From assembly GCA_030043155.1 (NCBI GenBank), contig JASHYE010000404.1, positions 1 to 8,025 on the forward strand: a DNA stretch of 8,025 nt, in the 5' to 3' direction. The DNA is from Candidatus Acidiferrales bacterium. GTDB lineage: Bacteria; Acidobacteriota; Terriglobia; Acidoferrales; UBA7541. Numbering within the stretch: the first letter of the stretch is position 1; every line of letters begins with the position of its first letter. Below the pieces are notes generated by a model, which was given only the letters and a program-made list of their open reading frames with translations, did not search any database and was not told where the DNA came from. A program made the position numbers and the translations under genes. Positions 1 to 7,359 of the stretch are shown here, one piece after another.

Positions 1-1281
1 CGCATTCATTTCGCCCTGATCTCCGGTGTGGAACCAGCCATCGCGCAGGACCTTTGCGGTTTCCTCGGGACGGTTCCAGTAACCTGAAAAAATATTCGGC
101 CCGCGAACGAGAATCTCCTGATTCTCGCCGAGCTTCATCTCGATTCCGGGAATCGTCGGACCCACATAGCCCGGATCAACATGCGCCGGATCGTCGAGCG
201 TGCAAATTGCCGTAGTCTCTGTGAGTCCGTACGCTTGCAACACTGGAATTCCGAGCATAAAAAAGAATTTCTGCGTTTCCACCGAAAGCGGCGCCGAGCC
301 GCAAATCAGCGCTTTCAGGTTTGGCCCCAGGCTCTTTCGAATCGTCGGAAAGGCCAAGCGCTTCGCGAAAGCCAGAGCAGCGCGATCCGCAAATTGCGCG
401 CTTCCACCAGCATCTGTAAAGTAGGCGCGCTTCGCTCGCGTGAAAATCGACGCAATCCATCTGCCTTTGGCGCGAATATTCTCTTCGATTTTTCCCCGCA
501 CGCGTTCGAGCAGCGCCGGCACGTTCAGAAAATAATTCGGCGCGGCAATCTTCATTTCATCCGCAAGCTTCGTCAGATCCGTCGAAAGCGAGACGACGGT
601 ATTCCGCGAGAGAGAGGTCAGCATAGAAATCCAGGAAGCCGCAAAATTCAGAGGCGTCCAATGGAAGACCTGTTCCGGCGCGCCGACATGGCCCATCAAC
701 TGATCGAGCGCCGCGCTCGTGCGCGACAGCATGAAGGTCACGTTAGCCTCAGTCAGCACAACGCCCTTTGCTTCACCCGAAGTTCCTGACGTGTAGATGA
801 TTGTCAGCGGCCGCGAGGGATCATGTGACATGCTGATTGAAGCGGCAGGCTTGCTTTCGAAAATTTCGTCGAACAGAGTTGTCGGCGGAGCTTCCTGCAG
901 AGCATCGAGCAGCGCACTTCCCAGTTCCGCGCCATCACAGAAGATCGCCGACGCTCCGCTGTCCCGAACCATCGCCGCGAGCTCAGCAGGCGCTTGGCGC
1001 GAATAAAGCGGCACGACAATAATCCCCTTGATCATCAGCGCCAGGTCCACCGCAATCCACCGAACGCTGTTTGGCCCAAGCAGGGCGCAACGGTCACCGG
1101 CCCGCATTCGCATTCCTCGTCCCTCGATGAATGTGACTGCTTGAGTGATCATTTGGAGGAATTCTTTGCCCGATATTCTATTAATTTCATTCCCGCGAAT
1201 TTCTTGGATGACAGTCGCATTGCCGCATTCGGCCAAACGGCGCAGGATTATGGAAAGGAAATCATTCGAAGGCGAACTCAT
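1..1281 (-). CDS. Long-chain acyl-CoA synthetase (AMP-forming), 3' end outside window
   Basis: This gene should activate a fatty acid with ATP to an acyl-adenylate and then to acyl-CoA, in the cytoplasm or at the inner membrane. I translated the minus strand from position 1281; the frame stays open for 427 codons to the window edge, so the C-terminal subdomain with the usual catalytic lysine is not seen. The ANL-superfamily motifs are in order: P-loop YTSGTSGEAKG at 163-173, GSAPL at 328-332, YGLTET at 351-356 and GWFHTGD at 415-421. The GSAPL region and the stretch leading to YGLTET resemble long-chain (FAA1/FadD15-like) enzymes more than acetyl-CoA synthetases. The start ATG overlaps the stop of the upstream pyruvyl transferase gene as ATGA, which fixes the start and implies translational coupling. 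No strong ribosome binding site precedes it. Oddly, the usual LPLxH histidine is replaced by Phe213 (TPLNF). The family is secure; the chain length of the substrate is inferred. Confidence 0.93.
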   Translation of the reverse strand, partial: MSSPSNDFLSIILRRLAECGNATVIQEIRGNEINRISGKEFLQMITQAVTFIEGRGMRMRAGDRCALLGPNSVRWIAVDLALMIKGIIVVPLYSRQAPAELAAMVRDSGASAIFCDGAELGSALLDALQEAPPTTLFDEIFESKPAASISMSHDPSRPLTIIYTSGTSGEAKGVVLTEANVTFMLSRTSAALDQLMGHVGAPEQVFHWTPLNFAASWISMLTSLSRNTVVSLSTDLTKLADEMKIAAPNYFLNVPALLERVRGKIEENIRAKGRWIASIFTRAKRAYFTDAGGSAQFADRAALAFAKRLAFPTIRKSLGPNLKALICGSAPLSVETQKFFFMLGIPVLQAYGLTETTAICTLDDPAHVDPGYVGPTIPGIEMKLGENQEILVRGPNIFSGYWNRPEETAKVLRDGWFHTGDQGEMNA

Positions 1282-2690
1282 GGATCGTACGTCTCGAGAA
1301 CCTTGCGAAGGTTCGGGCTCAGTGAAGGCAAGTAATCTTCCCAGTTCAGCTGCCCCTGTCGAAATGGAAATTCTGGATAGCGCTGCGCGACCATGTGCTC
1401 GAAATACATACCCATGCGCGCCATCAATTGCAAATTGCGCGCAACAGTGCGCCCGATGCCGTCGCGCACGCACTCGCGTTCGCAATACAGCCGCTTCAGC
1501 GTGACGAAGAGCCTCTCTTCGAGTTCGGCGTCGTCCACGTCGAGCAAAAGATGTTGTTGCCCGCGCTGCCGCATCAAATTGCGAATTCGTTCATCCATCG
1601 TGATGCCAAGAGAAGGCACCCCAGCGGGCATCGAAGTGACAATCGCGTGATAACGCGACGATGCCATCAAATGGCATTCCCGCAAAATGCTCACGAGTTG
1701 ATACATGTCGTATTCATCCGAGCAAAATACCGGCACGCCGCCAAGATGCTCCGACACTCGCTCGCACGCGTCGCGGTCCAGCATCTCCATGCCCACGCAA
1801 ATTGTGAAAACCCGCTGCTCCTTACGAAAACGATCCACGGCGCGCGCGAAAGCCGTTATATACCGCGAGTAATCCGCCTCGACTTTCCGTCCCGATCGGA
1901 AAAAGTAAATCGTGCGGTAATGACTTTTTTTGTATGCGCCTGAAATGCTTCTCGCGGCCCCTTTCAGCAACGACGCTTTCACCGGCCACCAGAAAGGATT
2001 TATCGGACACGCCACCAGCACCGGCGTCGTCCCATCCCATCCCGCATCACGCAGAACCTTTTGCCCGTACTGCGGCCCAAGCGGCTCGAAAGTCCACGCC
2101 GAATCCGTTCCCAATTCAGTGGGAATGCCCAGTTTCCCAAGCAGCGCCTGCGATTCTTCGCTCCGCGTAATCACGACGGAATTTTTGCAATATCGCCGGC
2201 AAAGTTTTTCGACCATCGGGTCCATGTGCCCGGCTTCTCCGCCGTAGCCCACCGACAACCGATTCCGCGCCGACGCCAGCCCTAGCGCGCCAATCATCAT
2301 CGTGGTCAGCGCGTTCGCGAATTTGCTCTTGAACATCGAGCCTTCGCACGCCACCACGCCGTGATAATTCGGAACTTCGCGGCTCAAAAATGGGGGAAAC
2401 AAATCCGGCAGTTTTACTTGAGTGCTTCCCTGAAAATATCCGCGGGTCAGCTTGAAATCCTGCGTCATTACCGCAAGATCAACGTTCCGCTCGCCAAGCA
2501 CCCGTCGCACCTGACGCAGAATTTCCTCCACGCGCAGGTCCGAGCCCGTGTTGCACGCGCCGCAGTAACACGCAAAGAGCAGTCGCAGCTTTTCTCCGGG
2601 CCGCCACGTGCTGCCTCGGCCAAGCATCCACTTCAATTTCGCTGATTCGATGGACGCGGCGACCCACGCTTCCAAAATGAAATCCATCAT
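1278..2690 (-). CDS. Polysaccharide pyruvyl transferase family protein
   Basis: This 470-residue protein fits the polysaccharide pyruvyl transferase family (PF04230), whose characterised members move pyruvate from phosphoenolpyruvate to a sugar of an exopolysaccharide or cell-wall polymer. The N-terminal glycine-rich loop [13 protein letters not shown] lies at residues 41-53, the place of the usual GxxNxGD segment. The C-terminal signature [19 protein letters not shown], with the conserved Arg-x-His and Gly-x-Pro, lies at 345-363. I see no signal peptide or membrane helix. The frame is open to 2804, but that would overlap the upstream gene by over 100 bases. I chose the ATG at 2690 because it forms an ATGA overlap with the upstream stop and has a good AGGGGA seven bases before it. 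The next codon is also ATG. The gene sits between an SDR reductase and an acyl-CoA synthetase, with no glycosyltransferase in view, so the acceptor is unknown. Family assignment is good; actual pyruvyl transfer is inferred. Confidence 0.85.
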   Translation of the reverse strand: MMDFILEAWVAASIESAKLKWMLGRGSTWRPGEKLRLLFACYCGACNTGSDLRVEEILRQVRRVLGERNVDLAVMTQDFKLTRGYFQGSTQVKLPDLFPPFLSREVPNYHGVVACEGSMFKSKFANALTTMMIGALGLASARNRLSVGYGGEAGHMDPMVEKLCRRYCKNSVVITRSEESQALLGKLGIPTELGTDSAWTFEPLGPQYGQKVLRDAGWDGTTPVLVACPINPFWWPVKASLLKGAARSISGAYKKSHYRTIYFFRSGRKVEADYSRYITAFARAVDRFRKEQRVFTICVGMEMLDRDACERVSEHLGGVPVFCSDEYDMYQLVSILRECHLMASSRYHAIVTSMPAGVPSLGITMDERIRNLMRQRGQQHLLLDVDDAELEERLFVTLKRLYCERECVRDGIGRTVARNLQLMARMGMYFEHMVAQRYPEFPFRQGQLNWEDYLPSLSPNLRKVLETYDP

Positions 2691-3847
2691 CGCGAATTCC
2701 CCTGCGCAGCGGGTTGAGCGAGAGGCGCGTCGGCATCCCGCGGCCATTCCCGATAAGGATAAGAAAAATGGTTCTCGCGGCTGAACTTCAACAGCTCGAA
2801 ACAATACTTCGAGAACGGCGCCGGCTTGCGCCCCATTTCTTTCACCACGCGTGCGTTGTCAAAAACTGTATTCCATGTGAGGTAGGGTAAGAAGACTTTG
2901 AGCAGCGTGGCCATTTTGCCCGTTTTTCCCGCGCGGTTGGAGAGAAAATTTACCATCCCCGATGTGGATTTCTCCAGCGCAGGTGCGAATGCCGGCGGGC
3001 GTTTGCCTTGTGCCGCTGCCAGCACCGCGGTTAATTCCTTATACGTTTCCGAATCCGCGCCCGAAGACAAATGATAAATCTCGTGCTCCGGCTTCTCCTT
3101 CCGATGAAGCTTCGAAATCGCATCCGCCACGTAATCCACTGGCACGATATCTACCTTGTCGTCCAGCCGGAAAGGAAGTACCGGAAGCGACGCAAGAAAC
3201 ACGAATGCCCTCACCATATCGAATTGATTCGTCTCAGGACGGCGGCTATCGCCCAGCACGATGCTTGGGCGAAAAATCGTCCGCGGCACATCGGGCAACA
3301 GTTCGGCAATCATATGTTCGCAGAATTTTTTCGTGCGCGCATACGGATCATAGTCTGAGCGGTCCCATTCAATCGCCGAAGCCTCCTGCACGATTTCATT
3401 CTGCCGCTGCCCCGCTACGGCGACTGTGCTGACGTGGCTGAAGCGTTCGAGCCGGTGATCTTCCTTTGCTCGCAACGCGAGCTTAATCACTTGCAGGGTT
3501 CCGCGCAGATTCACGTTCAGGCAGCTCTTTTCGGATTTGCGGTTCAGCGATGCTGCGCAGTGAATAATGGAATCCGTAGTTCGCACGAGTTCCGCGTATT
3601 GTGCCTGTTCGATCCCAAGATTTTCGCCGGTCAGATCGCCCAGGAAAATACGCATGCGCGAATTGAGAGCTGCGCGAAAATGCGCAAAGTCCATGTGCAG
3701 TTGCAAGGAACGCCAAAGGCGCTCTCGCGCTTCCTGCGGATCCTTCGCGCGGACAAGAAGATTCAAAGGTTCGGCGCATTCGCCGAGCAGGTTCGCCGCG
3801 ACGTGCGCGCCGATATATCCGGTGGATCCAGTGATGAAAATAGCCAC
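2687..3847 (-). CDS. NAD(P)-dependent extended SDR, thioester reductase-like (NAD_binding_4)
   Basis: This 386-residue protein is an extended short-chain dehydrogenase of the NAD_binding_4 / thioester-reductase type, related to the reductase domains that release carrier- or CoA-bound acyl chains as aldehydes or alcohols. The Rossmann nucleotide loop GSTGYIG is at residues 7-13, directly after the start. Other landmarks are GDLT at 70-73, HCAAS at 96-100, the HVST active-site serine/threonine region at 138-141, the catalytic YARTK at 169-173 (Tyr169, Lys173) and FRPSIV at 192-197. No carrier or adenylation domain is attached, so it acts as a stand-alone enzyme. The start is GTG, 12 bases after the stop of the fatty acyl-CoA reductase gene, and I see no Shine-Dalgarno sequence, so re-initiation is likely. 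It may act on the product of its reductase neighbour, for example an aldehyde, or on another thioester. An epimerase-like or sugar-modifying role is the alternative; the fold and cofactor binding are certain, the substrate is not. Confidence 0.87.
   Translation of the reverse strand: MAIFITGSTGYIGAHVAANLLGECAEPLNLLVRAKDPQEARERLWRSLQLHMDFAHFRAALNSRMRIFLGDLTGENLGIEQAQYAELVRTTDSIIHCAASLNRKSEKSCLNVNLRGTLQVIKLALRAKEDHRLERFSHVSTVAVAGQRQNEIVQEASAIEWDRSDYDPYARTKKFCEHMIAELLPDVPRTIFRPSIVLGDSRRPETNQFDMVRAFVFLASLPVLPFRLDDKVDIVPVDYVADAISKLHRKEKPEHEIYHLSSGADSETYKELTAVLAAAQGKRPPAFAPALEKSTSGMVNFLSNRAGKTGKMATLLKVFLPYLTWNTVFDNARVVKEMGRKPAPFSKYCFELLKFSRENHFSYPYREWPRDADAPLAQPAAQGNSR
2698..2703 (-). promoter_or_regulatory. 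Ribosome binding site deciding the pyruvyl transferase start
   Basis: On the minus strand AGGGGA stands seven bases before the ATG at 2690. It is the clearest Shine-Dalgarno-like sequence in the window. It lies inside the last codons of the upstream reductase gene and supports the 470-residue start over the longer 508-residue frame. Confidence 0.6.
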
Positions 3848-3859
3848 TGTGTTGGAGTC

Positions 3860-6235
3860 TCAGGAGGCTGCGGCGGACGCGCCTTGCGCCGGGCGGGCAG
3901 CCGGCGGTTCACCTGCCGGCGAAATTTCCCCCGAGCTTTGCGCTTCTCCGGCCCTGCCTTCGATGAGAGGATAACACCACTTCCGCAGTGCAGGGATGTG
4001 CAGATTGATCCAGTAATCCCACCAGTCGATCGAGCGGCAATCGTACCCGAACACCTCTTTCTCTTGCGGCACGAGCGCCGCGGACAATCGCTCCACGTTC
4101 ATCGCCTCAAACGTGTAATCGTTATGCATAATAAACGGTTCGAATAAATCGATCAGCTTGATCACACGTTCGAGCTCGCGCTCTCGCCGCGTCAGAGGCG
4201 CAGGATTCAATCCGACGCTCGACGCCCCGCGATGAAGCGCCTGAACAATCGCTTTTTGCGCGGGAGCAGAAAGTTTTTCGTAGCGCGCTTTGGAAACAGG
4301 AATCGCATCGAACCGCGAGCGCAGCCAATGATGAAAGCCGTCCTGCGTGCGATAAAATTTCCGGTGCGCCAGACTGGTCAATTCGATTGAGCGCCGCATA
4401 TTGCAGGGATTCGTCACGGAAGTCGCAAGCTGATAGAGCGGCTCGTGGCGGCGCTCGATCAGCGCGGCGCTGGCGAGCGTCATTCCGCGCGTTACTTCGT
4501 CGACGGGAATAATGTCCAGGCACTTGCGCGCATTGGTTGGGAGCTGGCGAAAATAGGTCCCCAGCAGATAAGAAAGCGATGCCGAAGTGTTGACGCCTTC
4601 GTTCCATCCGCGAAATGGCTTCGTCAACGATGTCTCGACAATCGAAGGGCGTACGATTGCGATGGGCAGGCCGACGCCGCGCTTGACAATGAGCGATTCC
4701 GCGAGTCCCTTCGTGAGCGTGTAAGTGTTCGGCCAGCCGAGCTCGCATGCGCGCCGCGTGCCTGCATCCATTAACGCCTGCCGCAGCCATCGCTTGCGAT
4801 TCTTGCGAATCTGATTTTCGAGCGCCACGCCTTCCAATTTCTTTGCTGCCTCGGGCTTTTGCAGGGCCGCACGGCGCAGCTCATCCATCACGGCGGAGCC
4901 TTCTGATCTCGCTTCGGTTTGCTGAATCATCGCCTGCAGTGACAGCAGCTCGTCCTCCGCATCAAAGCCGACGATGTTCGCGGGCACATAATTCGGCGTC
5001 AACGTTTCGATCATGCGCCCGTCACGGTCCCCCGCGGCATAGCAGGTGGAAAGGTGCAGCAGCGCGGCATGATCCGTCTTGCGCAGAAATTCCAGAACGT
5101 TGACGACGGAATCGACGTTCGCGCTGAGCGCATCCCGCAGGTCAGGATTAAAATCCGTTAAGCCCGAGCTGTTGACGATCAGGTCGAGCGTCGGCGCAAG
5201 CCTTGCCACAGTTGCTTCGTCGAGACCCAGCATTGGCTTGCTCAGATCGCCGTCAAGCACCTCGATGCGCCGCGCCAGAAATTCATCCAGTCGCGCGCTA
5301 TGCTTCTTTCTTAATTCTTCGAAGACCGGCGATTCTTCGATTGTTTTGCGGAAACGCGACGCGGCGCTTGTGGTACGGCGCCGCCGAACCAGGACGTAAA
5401 TCTTTTCGAGATCGGGAACGTCTTCGAGCAGCGCGCAAAGCCAGACCTTCCCGATAAAACCCGTTGCGCCTGCCAGCAGAATGGATTTGGCTCGCAGAGA
5501 CTCCCGCACAGAGAGCCTCCGCTCATTTGTTTCAGCGTGAAAACGAACGACCTGGACTTTATTCTTCACTGGCCGCCGCTCCGCTGGGCGGATCGCGCTA
5601 TCCAAAATCTCCACCCTTGTCCCAAAACCCAGGTTCTTCGCTAGCTGCTCGCGCGGTACGCGTCCGTCTGGATTACTACCGGTAAACCGCGCCAGCGGCC
5701 CGCGCGGGCGAATCACCGGCTCAAGCAGCCGTCCGGTTGCAATTCCGTCGCGAAAATCCAGTCGGTTGCAAACGAGAAACCTCACATTGAGATACTTAGC
5801 CAACGGCACCATCACATGATCGAGCCCCTGGCTGACCAGAACAATTCCTTCTCCACTCTGTTGCGCGCGACGCAGTGCTTCGACTCCTGCTTGCTTCAAC
5901 GACGGCTTCAATTGATATTCAAAATACTCTTCCCCAAGCAAATCCAGTCTGTCGCGGCTCACCCCGCGCAGGACCATATGAAGCAGCCGCGTCGCGAACG
6001 CGCGATTGGTCAAGTATGCAATCGGGCGGCCAATGGCCAAGGCAAGCATCGCGCCGCGGCGGCTCCAGCGCTCAAGAAATGTCTGCGCGTTCCAGGTGAA
6101 GAAGGCCACCGGACGAACCGCAGTAAGGTTCAGCAGACTGCCTTCAATTCTCCAAAAAGTTTGGCGAAGAGAACCTTCCGAGCCAGCGGACACGCGAAAA
6201 TTGGAAGCGCCTTGGGTTTTGGATTGCGAATTCAT
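3860..6235 (-). CDS. Fatty acyl-CoA reductase with N-terminal degenerate HAD-IB-like domain
   Basis: This 791-residue protein joins two modules. Residues about 250-760 are a fatty acyl-CoA reductase, expected to reduce acyl-CoA with NADPH to a fatty aldehyde or alcohol. Seen are the nucleotide loop GATGFIG (256-262), NSSGLTDFNPDL (355-366), HLSTCY (394-399), the catalytic YTLTK (Tyr505, Lys509), RPSIVE (529-534) and a C-terminal region ending in SIDWWDYWINLHIPALRKW (735-753), as in bacterial Marinobacter-type enzymes. Residues about 25-215 look like a HAD subfamily IB (SerB-like) phosphatase that has lost its catalysis: motif I reads WRIEGSLLN (28-36) instead of DxDGTL, Ser135 of motif II remains, and motifs III and IV are absent. 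The last 30 residues are rich in Ala, Pro and Gly and are probably disordered. The ATG at 6235 is the first start after an in-frame stop upstream; no clear ribosome binding site is seen. It heads the four-gene operon. The reductase call is firm; fatty-alcohol versus aldehyde product is inferred. Confidence 0.9.
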   Translation of the reverse strand: MNSQSKTQGASNFRVSAGSEGSLRQTFWRIEGSLLNLTAVRPVAFFTWNAQTFLERWSRRGAMLALAIGRPIAYLTNRAFATRLLHMVLRGVSRDRLDLLGEEYFEYQLKPSLKQAGVEALRRAQQSGEGIVLVSQGLDHVMVPLAKYLNVRFLVCNRLDFRDGIATGRLLEPVIRPRGPLARFTGSNPDGRVPREQLAKNLGFGTRVEILDSAIRPAERRPVKNKVQVVRFHAETNERRLSVRESLRAKSILLAGATGFIGKVWLCALLEDVPDLEKIYVLVRRRRTTSAASRFRKTIEESPVFEELRKKHSARLDEFLARRIEVLDGDLSKPMLGLDEATVARLAPTLDLIVNSSGLTDFNPDLRDALSANVDSVVNVLEFLRKTDHAALLHLSTCYAAGDRDGRMIETLTPNYVPANIVGFDAEDELLSLQAMIQQTEARSEGSAVMDELRRAALQKPEAAKKLEGVALENQIRKNRKRWLRQALMDAGTRRACELGWPNTYTLTKGLAESLIVKRGVGLPIAIVRPSIVETSLTKPFRGWNEGVNTSASLSYLLGTYFRQLPTNARKCLDIIPVDEVTRGMTLASAALIERRHEPLYQLATSVTNPCNMRRSIELTSLAHRKFYRTQDGFHHWLRSRFDAIPVSKARYEKLSAPAQKAIVQALHRGASSVGLNPAPLTRRERELERVIKLIDLFEPFIMHNDYTFEAMNVERLSAALVPQEKEVFGYDCRSIDWWDYWINLHIPALRKWCYPLIEGRAGEAQSSGEISPAGEPPAARPAQGASAAAS

Positions 6236-6357
6236 CGAATGAACGCGGGTTTCAGAGAAGTAGAAAATAGCATTACTATTGCTGCCGAATCAAGAAGAGC
6301 AACTGTAAACATCCGCGACAGTGTAGCAGGCCAGCAAAAGCGCAAATTTGCCTGAAT
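6236..6357. other. Intergenic region between the permease and reductase genes
   Basis: These 122 bases are the longest non-coding stretch in the window and are more AT-rich than the genes around them. They separate the sugar-uptake pair from the lipid operon, and so are the natural place for a terminator of the first unit and a promoter for the second. They contain a perfect ten-base palindrome, GCAAATTTGC, at 6342-6351 and the weak promoter candidate listed separately. I see no open reading frame or RNA gene here. Confidence 0.7.
6264..6293 (-). promoter_or_regulatory. Candidate sigma70-type promoter for the reductase operon
   Basis: On the minus strand, TTGATT (6288-6293) could be a -35 box and TATTTT (6264-6269) a -10 box, with an 18-base spacer and an extended TG one base upstream of the -10. 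Each box matches four of six consensus bases. Transcription would begin near 6257, about 22 bases before the ATG. The position is right, but the match is weak and the host's sigma preferences are unknown. Confidence 0.3.
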
Positions 6358-7341
6358 TCATCCCGGCACCTGTGCCCGGGATACCGAGACGATCCCCAGC
6401 ACGTAAAAAACAAACATTAATCCCAGGTACAGCTTCGCGCGCGGGCGAGCGTTTTGAAATTCATGCCAGGCCAGCACTCCCCAGAGCGCCGCCACCATCG
6501 GCGAAGCTTGGCCGATAGCGTACGAAGTTGCCACGCCCGTAAAATTCGCCGCGACCAAATTGAATACCGTACCGACACCCCAGATGATTCCTCCGATGAA
6601 TCCGAGCAGATGATCGCCAGCGGACGCGTGGAAAAATCCGCTGAAATTCACTGGCTCGCCATTGAGAGGGCGGCGCATCAGGTAAATGTTGAAAACGAAG
6701 CACGAGAGCAGCGCGCCGAATGTAAAGATCACGGAAGTGCTGTACGGAGTAAGCGGATGGCCCGCCGTGAGCGCACGCGTCACAAACGGCGCCCACAGGC
6801 CCATCAGAATCCCGGAAATAATGCAGACCAGAATGCTTTTGCGCGAAATGCTGCGATTGGCGTCGCCCAGAGCGGCGTAAGCTTTGCCGTCGAGAATCAC
6901 CGCAATGACTGCAAAAAGCACGCCCAGCGCCAGCAGCCACGGATTCCCTTTCGGCTGCAATTCATAACTGAGAACCACGCCGACGACGAGAGCGATGCCG
7001 ATAGAAACAGGAAAAGCGATGGCCAATCCCGCCATGTCGATTCCTGCGACGAGCAAGAGATTTGCGAGATTAAATACTGCGCCTCCGACAAACGCCGAAA
7101 TTATATCGGAACGTGAGGCAAGACGAAGATTGGCCATGAACGCCGATGCGCCGCCGTGCAGGCTGCCCATCGTGAAAGCCAGGATGAGCGAAATTGCAAA
7201 AATTCCGACAGCGTAATCCCAGTAGAAAAGCTCGAAGCGGTAATTCTTCACGCCTTTGTACGTGTTGGCCCATGAGCCCCAGCAAATGGTGCTGACGATG
7301 ACCATCAAGAGCGCGATAGAAAAACTATTTGGCGTGAACAT
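6358..7341 (-). CDS. Ten-helix permease of the DMT / sugar-ureide permease type
   Basis: This 327-residue protein is an inner-membrane transporter. I count ten hydrophobic segments, at about residues 7-27, 36-60, 80-101, 103-126, 134-152, 168-190, 200-222, 244-265, 268-291 and 303-322. This is the usual length and layout for the GRP (glucose/ribose uptake) and ureide permease branch of the drug/metabolite transporter superfamily. The first helix ends in WGSWANTYK (21-29). Similar segments recur in the two halves (GGAVFNLANLLL at 86-97; WGVGTVFNLVAA at 254-265), as expected from the 5+5 duplication of this superfamily. It follows a PfkB-type kinase by 18 bases, which suggests import of a sugar, nucleoside or related compound that the kinase phosphorylates. 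Automated pipelines may label such proteins multidrug DMT transporters; nothing here supports a drug. No clear ribosome binding site is seen before the ATG. The membrane topology is well supported; the substrate is inferred only from the neighbour. Confidence 0.82.
   Translation of the reverse strand: MFTPNSFSIALLMVIVSTICWGSWANTYKGVKNYRFELFYWDYAVGIFAISLILAFTMGSLHGGASAFMANLRLASRSDIISAFVGGAVFNLANLLLVAGIDMAGLAIAFPVSIGIALVVGVVLSYELQPKGNPWLLALGVLFAVIAVILDGKAYAALGDANRSISRKSILVCIISGILMGLWAPFVTRALTAGHPLTPYSTSVIFTFGALLSCFVFNIYLMRRPLNGEPVNFSGFFHASAGDHLLGFIGGIIWGVGTVFNLVAANFTGVATSYAIGQASPMVAALWGVLAWHEFQNARPRAKLYLGLMFVFYVLGIVSVSRAQVPG
6360..6382 (-). terminator. Hairpin at the 3' end of the permease gene, possible terminator
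   Basis: ATCCCGGGCAC and GTGCCGGGAT on the minus strand can pair around a two-base AG loop, giving about ten pairs with one bulged base. The hairpin covers the last codons of the permease and reaches into its stop codon. No run of T follows directly, so it is a poor intrinsic terminator. It may instead stabilise the mRNA end, or be chance in GC-rich DNA. Confidence 0.3.
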
Positions 7342-7359
7342 GATTTGCGCGGATCAGCG

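Noticed and set aside
181..789. Plus-strand open frame of 202 codons at the left edge
   Set aside because: It is fully opposite the acyl-CoA synthetase, whose motifs are unmistakable; the plus-strand product is Arg-rich and featureless.
176..1019. Two short minus-strand frames that might suggest a broken gene at the left edge
   Set aside because: They are in a different frame from the continuous 427-codon synthetase frame that runs from 1281 to the window edge without a stop. The gene is cut by the window, not by a frameshift.
2691..2804. N-terminal extension of the pyruvyl transferase to 508 residues
   Set aside because: The extra 38 residues overlap the upstream gene, have no family similarity, and the ATG at 2690 has both a good AGGGGA and an ATGA overlap.
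3872..3960. Ala/Pro/Gly-rich C-terminus of the reductase as sign of a frameshift or repeat
   Set aside because: The stretch is short, not periodic, and ends in a normal stop 12 bases before the next gene; it is most simply a disordered tail.
3434..4147. Long plus-strand open frame of 237 codons
   Set aside because: It lies opposite two well-supported minus-strand reductase genes, crosses their junction, and its translation shows no family motif. Open antisense frames are common in GC-rich genes.
6454..7116. Plus-strand open frame of 220 codons opposite the permease
   Set aside because: The translation is full of Arg, His, Asn and Asp with no domain, and is the mirror of hydrophobic codons of the membrane protein on the other strand.
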